Source: Halanaerobium congolense (lineage in GTDB: Bacteria; Bacillota; Halanaerobiia; Halanaerobiales; Halanaerobiaceae). From it: 64,000 nucleotides of DNA. Positions 25,658 through 32,693 of this stretch are shown here, piece after piece (the stretch's first letter is position 1; every line of letters begins with the position of its first letter). The position numbers and the translations under genes were made by a program. The stretch is taken from NCBI RefSeq assembly GCF_004366375.1, contig NZ_SOEF01000002.1, positions 1 through 64,000 on the forward strand. Direction: 5' to 3'. Below the pieces are notes generated by a model. The model made no database searches. It saw only the letters and a list, made by a program, of their open reading frames with translations, and had not been told where the DNA came from.

Positions 25658-25663
25658 ATAGCT

Positions 25664-25760
25664 ATAACAGTTGGGACAGAAACTTTTTTAGAGATCTGTA
25701 CCCGTTATTAAAACTGTTAAATACAATAAGTTTAGTCCACCTGGATCAATGGACTGGGAT
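25664..25760 (+). promoter_or_regulatory. Structured leader, candidate riboswitch for the ECF transporter gene
   Basis: The leader folds into AACAGTT (25666-25672) with AACTGTT (25712-25718) enclosing GGG-ACAGA with TCTGT-A-CCC (one bulged A), then a second hairpin AGTCCA/TGGACT ending just before the GGGAGG ribosome binding site. S components for vitamins are often riboswitch-controlled. The pattern does not match TPP, THF, preQ1 or FMN consensus as I know them. A bulged-A stem is reminiscent of the pan motif, but this is only a suggestion. Confidence 0.4.
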
Positions 25761-25774
25761 GGGAGGAAAAGAAA

Positions 25775-26296
25775 ATAAAACTCAAAACAAGACAGATCGT
25801 AATTGCTGGTATGCTGGGGGCTATTTCTATCATTTTAGGTGCTACAGGATTAGGATTAATACCCTGGCCGAGTGCAGCTGGACATGCAACAATAATGCAT
25901 CTGCCTGCTATTTTAGGGGGAATTATCGAAGGACCTATAGTTGGTTTGTTAATTGGATTAATATTTGGAGTCTTTAGTTTTCTCAGAGCAACAAATCCAA
26001 TTTTTGCTGATCCAATTATAGCCATCCTGCCGAGACTCTTTATTGGGATAGCTGCTTATTATGCTTACCGCTCAACTAAAAATATTAGTCAGAGCACTTC
26101 TCTGATTTTAGCAGGAGCAGTAGGAACTATAGTCAATACTGCAGGAGTTCTAACTTTAGCTGTTGTAAGAGGGTATCTACCCTTAAGTGCAGCTCTAGCA
26201 GTAGCAGCAACAAATGGTATTCCAGAAATAATTGTAGCTGCTGTATTTTCTTTAATTATCGGTAAGGCGTTAATTAATTTTCAACAAAATAATTAG
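25775..26296 (+). CDS. ECF transporter S component (vitamin uptake), apparently starting at AUA
   Basis: A small integral membrane protein with about six hydrophobic segments. GLGLIPWPSAAGHATIMHLP and FSFLRATNPIFADPIIAILPR are typical of energy-coupling-factor substrate-binding subunits, perhaps of the pantothenate/HMP-like branch; the vitamin is not assigned. The AT module is not adjacent, as usual for group II ECF transporters. The first ATG (25811) has no ribosome binding site. The codons before it read KLKTRQIVIAG, a normal S-component N-terminus, preceded by ATA at 25775, eight bases after GGGAGG (25761-25766). If AUA is not used, the gene is 25811-26296 (161 aa). Confidence 0.8.
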   Translation: MKLKTRQIVIAGMLGAISIILGATGLGLIPWPSAAGHATIMHLPAILGGIIEGPIVGLLIGLIFGVFSFLRATNPIFADPIIAILPRLFIGIAAYYAYRSTKNISQSTSLILAGAVGTIVNTAGVLTLAVVRGYLPLSAALAVAATNGIPEIIVAAVFSLIIGKALINFQQNN

Positions 26297-26300
26297 AATA

Positions 26301-26342
26301 AAAAACACTGAGGTTAAATAAATTTAGCTTCAGTGTTTTTTA
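26301..26342 (+). terminator. Rho-independent terminator
   Basis: AAAACACTGA pairs with TCAGTGTTTT, with GG/GC and AT pairs extending it, followed by a T run. It ends the S-component transcript. Confidence 0.85.
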
Positions 26343-26400
26343 GATTTTTGGCCAGTTATAGGCAGGATTTATAACTAAATTAAAGGATTCTCATAGACTT

Positions 26401-26430
26401 TTGACTTAGACTCTCTTTTTAATGTATAAT
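26401..26430 (+). promoter_or_regulatory. Sigma-A promoter
   Basis: TTGACT (26401-26406), an 18-base spacer and TATAAT (26425-26430), about 50 bases before the gene at 26487. Confidence 0.65.
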
Positions 26431-26486
26431 ATAATATATAGATAAGATTAATATACTCCATTTGGGCTTGAGAGGAGGAGTTAAAA

Positions 26487-27233
26487 ATGAAAGATAAGCA
26501 GAGAATTAAAGAAGTACTGGAAAACACAGAGATTTTGCTTGAACCAGATGATTTAATTTCTACTGATCATGATACAACTCTCCACTATTATGTGCTCAGC
26601 AAGCCATATTATTTAGATGAATTTCCGGATGAGGGTCCAGAAACTAAGGTTAGAGAAGGAAAAATAACCTGGGAGAAGCCCAAGCTTTTAACTCCGGATT
26701 ATATGATAAATATGAGCGGCTTTAGTGGTGAAGCAAAGGACGCAATGCAGATGATTGCACGTGATAATCCTGATCTGGCTGGACTGCTTTATAAAATGAA
26801 TTATCGCAAAGAATCAATCAGCACTTTTACTATCAGCAGAGAATTCGAAAAGGCTGAAGCTGAAATAAGAGACAAAATTGATCAAAATGATGATAAAGAT
26901 AATAATTTAACTGTAATTATTAAGGGAGTAGATGAACTTTGGGATGTTTCATTAATGAAGTTTATTCAGAACCTGGTGCTGAAAAGTGCTTATAAATCAC
27001 AGCTTCCTGATTATGAGGAAAAAGGATTTTTAAGTACTGATGATCAGGGATATTCCGTAGTTACCAGAAATCTTGAAGGACTGCCAATTGCAGCCAGTGA
27101 AGAGATCGAAAAAATGTTTGAGATGGTTAAAAATGGTGATGAAGCTCCTTCAAGATTAAAAAAGGAGCTTGATCGCTGGGGAGTTTTTAATGCATATCAA
27201 GATAGATTTTTTGATCTGTTTAAGGAGGACTGA
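26487..27233 (+). CDS. Conserved-looking hypothetical protein
   Basis: A 248-residue soluble, acidic protein with no signal peptide or membrane segment. I do not recognise a domain. A predicted mixed alpha/beta N-terminal part (LHYYVLSKPYYLDEFPDEG) leads into a helical middle and a charged C-terminus ending FFDLFKED. GAGGAGG sets the start. It forms an operon with the next gene (5-base gap), so the two products probably act together. Confidence 0.75.
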   Translation: MKDKQRIKEVLENTEILLEPDDLISTDHDTTLHYYVLSKPYYLDEFPDEGPETKVREGKITWEKPKLLTPDYMINMSGFSGEAKDAMQMIARDNPDLAGLLYKMNYRKESISTFTISREFEKAEAEIRDKIDQNDDKDNNLTVIIKGVDELWDVSLMKFIQNLVLKSAYKSQLPDYEEKGFLSTDDQGYSVVTRNLEGLPIAASEEIEKMFEMVKNGDEAPSRLKKELDRWGVFNAYQDRFFDLFKED

Positions 27234-27238
27234 TAATT

Positions 27239-27823
27239 ATGAAAAGCGCTTATGAAAAAGCTATGGAAAGAGCAGATGAAGTTTATGGAGCTAAGGCTGA
27301 TGATGTTAATTCTTTAGAGATTAGAGAAAATTTAAAGGAAATTATGGCACCATTTTTTAAAGAAGAGATGGATGCTGAGGCTTTGTGGCATGAATTAAAA
27401 GATAAAGATGAAGCTTATTTAAAAGAAGCTCAGCTGATGTTAATTGAATCAATTGGACTTCGCAATTCTTCGGAACAAATTAAAAGACGAAAAGAAGCAG
27501 TTGTTGCTGTTGAATCACTTAAAGAAAGTGGAAACAGTACCTTTTTTGAAAAACAGTTTACCCAGGCTCAGAGTCTGCAGCAGCAGTATCAAACTCAGAA
27601 GAAACAGCTTGATGAACAGGTAAAACAGCATTTAGAACAAGCACAGTCTCAGGGCCAGGGTCAGAACCCTTTAGCTGCTGCTCAAAATAGAAATGCTGAT
27701 AGCCAAAATGGAATGAATGCTCAAATGAGACAGCAGCTGGCCCAGAAAGTATCAGAGTTTCAGGAAGGCTATAATAAGCGATTCAATCAACTAATTGAAA
27801 AAATGAAAGCGGAAATTGAATAA
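27239..27823 (+). CDS. Helical, glutamine-rich hypothetical protein (DUF6657-like?)
   Basis: A 194-residue, almost all-helical protein starting KSAYEKAMERADEVYG. From about residue 110 it becomes very rich in Gln with coiled-coil character (TQAQSLQQQYQTQKKQL, then EQAQSQGQGQNPLAAAQ). The N-terminal block resembles, from memory, DUF6657-type proteins of unknown function. AAGGAGG lies just before the start, inside the end of the preceding gene. Without a known function, only the operon link with its neighbour can be stated. Confidence 0.72.
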   Translation: MKSAYEKAMERADEVYGAKADDVNSLEIRENLKEIMAPFFKEEMDAEALWHELKDKDEAYLKEAQLMLIESIGLRNSSEQIKRRKEAVVAVESLKESGNSTFFEKQFTQAQSLQQQYQTQKKQLDEQVKQHLEQAQSQGQGQNPLAAAQNRNADSQNGMNAQMRQQLAQKVSEFQEGYNKRFNQLIEKMKAEIE

Positions 27824-27904
27824 GAAAAAATATTAAATATTATATTTAACAGTTGATGCAGTTGATGCAGTAAACTGAACTTAATATTGTTATACTTGAT
27901 ATCT

Positions 27905-27933
27905 AAATCCGACCACTTTGTGTCGGATTTTTT
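27905..27933 (+). terminator. Rho-independent terminator
   Basis: AAATCCGAC pairs perfectly with GTCGGATTT around CACTTTGT, then TTT. A short tandem repeat (GTTGATGCA twice, about 27852-27869) lies just upstream. Confidence 0.88.
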
Positions 27934-28017
27934 GCTTTAAAAGTCAAAATAAAAAGGGAAAATTTGATTAAGCGAGAATAGTATATATAAGTAATAGGAG
28001 CAGAGGAGTGTGGAATT

Positions 28018-28620
28018 TTGATTAAAAATATTATTTTTGATCTGGGAAATGTGCTTTTAGATTTTGATCCTGAGCAATATTTAATAGATTTGAATTATCA
28101 GGGAAAAATAAAAGAAAAATTAAAATCAGAAATTTTTCAAACTGAAGAATGGTTAATGTTAGATCGGGGAACTATTAATCAAAAAGAAGCAGTTAAAATC
28201 TGGCAGCAGAGAAATCCTAATTTAAAAGCTGAAATTGCAGATGTAATGGCTGAATGGGAAAAAATATTGACAGTAAAAAAAGACAGCCTTAAAATTTTAA
28301 AATCGCTTGCTGCTAAAAATTATAATTTATATATTTTATCAAATTTTCATAAAAAAGCCTTTGATTATGTAAGTAATAAATATGATTTTTTTAATTATTT
28401 TGATGGTCGAGTGATTTCGGCTGCTGTGAAAATGATCAAACCGGAAGCTGAAATATATGATTATTTACTTAAAAAATTTGATTTAGAGGCTGAAGAAACA
28501 GTATTTATTGATGATTCCAGAAAAAACATTGAGGCAGCTTCAGCAAAGGGAATAAGAGTTATTCATTTTAAAGATGCTTCCTCTTTAGCGGAGGAGTTAA
28601 AACTATATTTAAAGGAGTGA
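28018..28620 (+). CDS. HAD-superfamily hydrolase (YihX-like sugar-phosphate phosphatase)
   Basis: A 200-residue HAD-IA phosphatase. The nucleophile motif is FDLGNVLLDFD with Asp8; the LGN form in place of DxD is shared with YihX-type glucose-1-phosphate phosphatases. YILSNFHKKA is motif II, Lys in MIKPEAEIYDYLL motif III, and FIDDSRKNIEAA motif IV. The start is TTG 28018, nine bases after GAGGAG. It overlaps the ribosome binding site of the DUF47 gene. A role as sucrose-phosphate phosphatase is possible but not supported by position. Confidence 0.82.
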   Translation: MIKNIIFDLGNVLLDFDPEQYLIDLNYQGKIKEKLKSEIFQTEEWLMLDRGTINQKEAVKIWQQRNPNLKAEIADVMAEWEKILTVKKDSLKILKSLAAKNYNLYILSNFHKKAFDYVSNKYDFFNYFDGRVISAAVKMIKPEAEIYDYLLKKFDLEAEETVFIDDSRKNIEAASAKGIRVIHFKDASSLAEELKLYLKE

Positions 28621-28625
28621 CAGTG

Positions 28626-29282
28626 ATGCCCCACATATTATTTGGTCGTTCAAAAGAATTGGAAATAGAGATTAAGGAGTATCTAGATCTTGTTAACCAG
28701 GGGTCTTTAACTTTTAAACGAGATTTAAGCAGATATATTAAAAAGAATTTTGAACTTTTTGAAGAGTCTTTGACAGATATTAAAGAAATAGAGAACAATG
28801 CTGATGAACACCAAAAAGATATAAAATATAAGCTTTATAAATATATGCTGATACCTGAATCTAGAGCTGATGTTCTGGGTATTATCGAAGAAATTGACAC
28901 CATTACTGATTTAGCTAAAGAAGTAATATATGAAATTTCTATCGAAAAGCCATTTATTCCAGAAGAATTAGAAAATGAGTTTTTAGAATTAGTAGAAAAC
29001 AGCACAGAAGCTGTGGATATGCTGGTCAAAGTCGTCAGGGCATTTTTCGAAGAGATTTCGCAGGTCAATGATTATGTAAATAAAGTTCATTTTTTTGAAC
29101 ATCAGGCAGATAAAAATGAAGAGAGGCTCAAAAGAAAGATATTTTCTGAGCAGTTTGAAAAAATTGATATAGCTCATAAATTACAGCTGAGATATTTTAT
29201 CGAAGAGATTGCAGCTTTATCTGATCAGGCAGAAAGTGTTAGTGAAGATGTTTCGGTAGCAGCAATTAAAAGAAGAATTTAA
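28626..29282 (+). CDS. DUF47 (PhoU-like) phosphate transport regulator
   Basis: A 218-residue all-helical protein of the TIGR00153/DUF47 family, which pairs with PiT phosphate permeases. The features are the conserved start FGRSKELEIEIKEYLDLV and the three-helix-bundle metal-binding segments (EIENNADEHQKD, then FFEHQADKNEERLK), which form the two E/D-rich PhoU-like repeats. The ATG at 28626 lies nine bases after AAGGAG; a GTG at 28617 is less likely. The PiT gene starts 27 bases after it, and the pair is a standard phosphate uptake unit. Confidence 0.9.
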   Translation: MPHILFGRSKELEIEIKEYLDLVNQGSLTFKRDLSRYIKKNFELFEESLTDIKEIENNADEHQKDIKYKLYKYMLIPESRADVLGIIEEIDTITDLAKEVIYEISIEKPFIPEELENEFLELVENSTEAVDMLVKVVRAFFEEISQVNDYVNKVHFFEHQADKNEERLKRKIFSEQFEKIDIAHKLQLRYFIEEIAALSDQAESVSEDVSVAAIKRRI

Positions 29283-29308
29283 AAATAAGATTGGATGGTG
29301 TGTGAGAA

Positions 29309-30352
29309 ATGATTGAAATAATGATTTATCTCTCCAGCGGTTTATTTTTGGGTTGGTCATTGGGAGCAAATGATGCAGCTAATATCTTTGGTACTGCTGT
29401 TGGAAGTAGGATGGTTAAGTTTTCTACGGCAGCTTTGATTATGACGATTTTTGTGATTTTAGGAGCTGTAGTCAGTGGAGCTGGAGCCTCACATACACTG
29501 GGAGCTTTAGGGCAGGTAGGAACTCTACCAGCAGCCTTTGTTGTTGCTTTTTCAGCAGCAGTTGCTGTTTCCTGGATGACTAAATTAAGTCTTCCTGTTT
29601 CCACATCACATTCAATTGTTGGGGGAATTATTGGTTGGAATCTTTATTCCGGTTTTGCGACAGATTTAGATGTTTTAAGAGAAATTGTTGGTGCCTGGAT
29701 ATTTTCACCTATTTTGTCAGGCTTTTTTGCAGTAATCTTATATTTTATTTTTAAGAAACGCCTAAATAAAGCTAAAATACACTTGCTGCATCTTGATTTT
29801 TATACACGCTGGGGGCTTTTAATTGTTGGTGCTTTTGGTGCTTACTCACTGGGGGCGAATAATATTGCAAATGTAATGGGAGTTTTTACCGGGATCATGG
29901 AGATTCCAAATTATGATTTAGGCTTCCTAACCTTTACAGGAGCACAGCAGTTATTTCTTTTAGGAGGAATTGCTATTTCAGTGGGAGTTGTTACTTACTC
30001 AAAAAGAGTTATGCTTACAGTTGGATCCAACATCATGGACATTTCACCAATTGGAGCTTTTATTGTTGTTTTAGCAAGCTCTACAACACTTTTTGTCTTT
30101 GCTTCTTCAACTTTGAAAGATTTTTTAATAATGTTAAATCTGCCTTCTTTACCGCTGGTACCAGTTTCCAGTTCACAAGCAGTAGTGGGAGCAGTTTTAG
30201 GTTTGGGTCTTGCCAAAGGTGGGCGGAATATTAATTTTAAATTACTGGGTAAAATTGGAGTTGGCTGGATATTAACACCAATCACAGCAGCTTTGATTTC
30301 ATTTATACTGCTTTTTTTCATGCAGAATGTTTTTATTCGTTCAGTTATTTAA
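29309..30352 (+). CDS. PiT-family inorganic phosphate transporter
   Basis: A 347-residue integral membrane protein with ten or so hydrophobic segments, a low-affinity cation-phosphate symporter. The two inverted halves carry the signatures GANDAANIFGTAVGSR (about residue 17) and GANNIANVMGVF. LPVSTSHSIVGGI and LVPVSSSQAVVGA repeat the substrate region. It follows the DUF47 gene, its usual partner. Sodium coupling would fit a halophile but is not visible in the sequence. Confidence 0.92.
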   Translation: MIEIMIYLSSGLFLGWSLGANDAANIFGTAVGSRMVKFSTAALIMTIFVILGAVVSGAGASHTLGALGQVGTLPAAFVVAFSAAVAVSWMTKLSLPVSTSHSIVGGIIGWNLYSGFATDLDVLREIVGAWIFSPILSGFFAVILYFIFKKRLNKAKIHLLHLDFYTRWGLLIVGAFGAYSLGANNIANVMGVFTGIMEIPNYDLGFLTFTGAQQLFLLGGIAISVGVVTYSKRVMLTVGSNIMDISPIGAFIVVLASSTTLFVFASSTLKDFLIMLNLPSLPLVPVSSSQAVVGAVLGLGLAKGGRNINFKLLGKIGVGWILTPITAALISFILLFFMQNVFIRSVI

Positions 30353-30435
30353 AAACTAAAGAGTCACAGCTGGTGTTAAAAATATTAAAAAGCAAATAAT
30401 TAAGATATGATATGAGATAATAGTGAGGTGCTATA

Positions 30436-31806
30436 ATGCTTGAAGATATAAAAATAGAAGAATATGGACAGCTTATTATAGATAAGGTTGAAAATTATCT
30501 GTTTGTATGGAGTAATTTAATTGAATTAGTAATTTTTATTTTTATGATAGCTGCTGCTTATTTTTTATCTAAAATTTTATATAAACATGTTGATGAATTA
30601 TTAGATAAAATTAAAGTTTTAAAAGAACGAAAAAAGATTAGAATAATTGATCAATTATTATTTCCTTTGATTTTAATGATTTTAATTGGGGTTTATTATG
30701 TAACTGCTGTCGCCTTTAATTTACCAGTTGTAATTATAAGTATTTTTGGGAACTTAGTATCAGCCTGGTTGGTAGTAAAAACTATTACTCTATTTTTTCC
30801 GAGAAATAAAATGTTTAGATTTTTATCAGCATTAATCTGGATAATAGCAGCATTAAGAATCTTAAATATATACCAGGAGACTGTAAATTTTTTAGAAAGT
30901 TTAGCGTTTAACAGCGGTAACTTAAGAATTTCATTATTATTAATAATGAAGGCAGTAATCATATTTAGTATTTTATTTTGGCTTGCTGGGAAGCTGAGTC
31001 GATTGGTAACAGGTCGAATAGATAAAAGTAATGATTTAACTCCTTCAGTTAAAGTATTATTAAACAAAATAGCTAAATTTTTAATTTTTACTTCAGCAAT
31101 TTTATTTACACTCAGTGCTGTTGGAATTAACCTTAGTGCTTTTGCATTTCTTGGTGGTGCTATTGGTGTTGGTTTAGGTTTTGGTTTACAGAAGATAGTA
31201 TCTAATTTTATTAGTGGGATTATTATTCTAGCTGATAAATCAATTAAACCTGGGGATGTAGTTGAAATTGGAGATGTTTATGGTTGGGTTAGAAAATTAG
31301 ATACTCGCTTTGTTTCGGTTGTAACTCGTTCAGGTAAAGAATTTTTAATTCCAAATGAAGATTTTATTACAAAAGAAGTAATTAACTGGTCTTATAGTGA
31401 TGAACTAGTTAGAGTAGATGCAGAAGTTGGGGTTTCCTATGATAGTGATTTAAGGCTGGTCCAGGAATTAATGATGAAAGCTATTGAGGAAAAGGATAGA
31501 ATTTTAAATGAACCTGAATCAAATGTGCTTTTAATGGGATTTGGTGACAGCTCAGTTAATTTTGAAATCCGTTTTTGGATTAGTGATCCCAGGAATGGAA
31601 TCCAGAATATTCGTAGTCAGGTTTTATTATCTATCTGGGATTATTTTAAAGAACATGAGATTGAAATTCCATTTCCACAAAGAGATTATCATTTAAAATC
31701 ATTACCAGATGATTTAACAAAATATTTAAATAAAACTAAGACGATGGAAAAGAAAGAAGTTAAAGGTGAAGATAAAAAAGAGAGAGAAGACTCAAAAGAG
31801 AATTAA
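30436..31806 (+). CDS. MscS-family mechanosensitive ion channel
   Basis: A 456-residue membrane protein. Five or so hydrophobic segments precede the pore helix LGGAIGVGLGFGLQKIVSNF (about residues 235-255). The beta domain DKSIKPGDVVEIGDVYGWV and the NEDFITKEVINWSYSD region follow, then the cytoplasmic alpha/beta domain. The C-terminus is Lys/Glu-rich. Such channels release solutes after osmotic downshock, useful in a cell that holds high solute. It lies 83 bases after PiT and just before DJ-1. Confidence 0.92.
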   Translation: MLEDIKIEEYGQLIIDKVENYLFVWSNLIELVIFIFMIAAAYFLSKILYKHVDELLDKIKVLKERKKIRIIDQLLFPLILMILIGVYYVTAVAFNLPVVIISIFGNLVSAWLVVKTITLFFPRNKMFRFLSALIWIIAALRILNIYQETVNFLESLAFNSGNLRISLLLIMKAVIIFSILFWLAGKLSRLVTGRIDKSNDLTPSVKVLLNKIAKFLIFTSAILFTLSAVGINLSAFAFLGGAIGVGLGFGLQKIVSNFISGIIILADKSIKPGDVVEIGDVYGWVRKLDTRFVSVVTRSGKEFLIPNEDFITKEVINWSYSDELVRVDAEVGVSYDSDLRLVQELMMKAIEEKDRILNEPESNVLLMGFGDSSVNFEIRFWISDPRNGIQNIRSQVLLSIWDYFKEHEIEIPFPQRDYHLKSLPDDLTKYLNKTKTMEKKEVKGEDKKEREDSKEN

Positions 31807-31819
31807 AGGAGGCTAATTT

Positions 31820-32371
31820 ATGGCAAAGATTTTAATTCCGTTGGCTGAAGGATTTGAAGAAATTGAAGCAGTTACCAATATTGATGTTTTAAGACGAGCA
31901 GGACTTGATGTTATAACTGCAGGTATTGGAAGCAAAAAGATAGAAGGTGATCACGGAATAAAGGTTGAAGCTGATACTGTGATTTCTGAGATTGATGCTG
32001 CTGATTTAGGGGCTGTAGTTTTACCTGGTGGAATGCCTGGTGCTGCTAATTTACGTGACAGTAATAAACTGCGTAACATTATAAAAAAATTGAATGAAGA
32101 AAATAAATTATGTGCAGCAATTTGTGCGGCCCCAATTGTTTTTGAAGCAGCAGGAATCTTAGATGGAAGAAAAGCAACCAGTTATCCTGGTTATGATAAG
32201 GATATGACATCCTGTAACTACCAGGAGGATAGAGTTGTAATTGATGGTAATTTGATTACTGGTAGAGGAGCAGGTGTTGCCGTGGAATTTGCAATGACAT
32301 TAGTTGAATATTTATTGGACAAGGAAACAAAAGAGGAGTTACAAAAATCAATGCTGGTTAAAAGTAATTAG
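31820..32371 (+). CDS. DJ-1/PfpI family protein
   Basis: A 183-residue protein of the DJ-1 (ThiJ/YajL) group. The redox-active cysteine is Cys102 in LCAAICAAPIVF, with the partner glutamate in LAEGFEEIEAV near the N-terminus. The family includes protein deglycases, chaperones and glyoxalase III-like enzymes; the exact activity here is not settled. AAGGAGG precedes the start, and it is 13 bases after MscS, so the two are cotranscribed. Confidence 0.92.
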   Translation: MAKILIPLAEGFEEIEAVTNIDVLRRAGLDVITAGIGSKKIEGDHGIKVEADTVISEIDAADLGAVVLPGGMPGAANLRDSNKLRNIIKKLNEENKLCAAICAAPIVFEAAGILDGRKATSYPGYDKDMTSCNYQEDRVVIDGNLITGRGAGVAVEFAMTLVEYLLDKETKEELQKSMLVKSN

Positions 32372-32401
32372 CAATTTAGTCGAAATAGCCTAAAAGCAGA
32401 T

Positions 32402-32518
32402 AAAATTAAGAAAAGCCTACCCGTTGTTTGGCTCACTGAGCTTTCATTTTATAACGAATAGTCAGCTCAGCATTAGGACATCGAGTCCGTCAGACAAGTT
32501 CGGGTAGGCCTTAATTTT
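32402..32518. repeat. Compound hairpin element with internal branches
   Basis: The outer arms AAAATTAAG/CTTAATTTT (32402-32410 with 32510-32518) and GCCTACCCG/CGGGTAGGC (32415-32423 with 32501-32509) enclose TTGTTTG/CAGACAA, then two side hairpins: CTGAGCT/AGCTCAG (32436-32470) and GGAC-ATCGA-GTCC (32476-32488). It lies between convergent genes, so it could be a bidirectional terminator, a mobile palindromic repeat or a structured RNA. The pairing is seen directly; the role is not. Confidence 0.6.
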
Positions 32519-32543
32519 AATGTTTCTAAATAAATATAAATAA

Positions 32544-32688
32544 AAAAAGAATTGGCATTTTAACCTAAATAGACTTAAATCTAAATAATAAGCGATGGTA
32601 GTTCCCATGTTTGAGCGAAGCGAGTTAGGAACTACAGCTTATTATTTATTAATGAAAGTCGTTATGAAGGTTATAGCCAATTCTTTTT
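32544..32688. repeat. Second long compound hairpin in the DJ-1/glgP gap
   Basis: Nested complementary blocks: 32544-32556 with 32676-32688 (13 bases, AAAAAGAATTGGC type), TAACC/GGTTA, GACTT/AAGTC, 32582-32593 with 32637-32648 (12 bases) and GTAGTTCC/GGAACTAC (32598-32605 with 32628-32635). The left arm ends in an A run and the right arm in a T run, so it can terminate glgP on the minus strand and the DJ-1 unit on the plus strand. Confidence 0.65.
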
Positions 32689-32693
32689 ATTAT

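Noticed and set aside
25664-25760. TPP riboswitch in the ECF leader
   Set aside because: The CTGAGA and ACCTGATC core blocks expected for TPP are absent; CCTGGATCAATGG only looks similar.
28018-28620. Dedicated sucrose-phosphate phosphatase
   Set aside because: The HAD motifs fit a YihX-like phosphatase and the gene lies in the phosphate unit; no specific evidence for sucrose 6-phosphate.
30696-31067. 123-codon minus-strand frame inside the MscS gene
   Set aside because: Antisense to membrane helices; the hydrophobic pattern comes from the MscS codons.
32402-32518. tRNA-like cloverleaf
   Set aside because: It lacks the anticodon-loop, TTCRANY and 3' CCA-type features, and its stems have wrong lengths.
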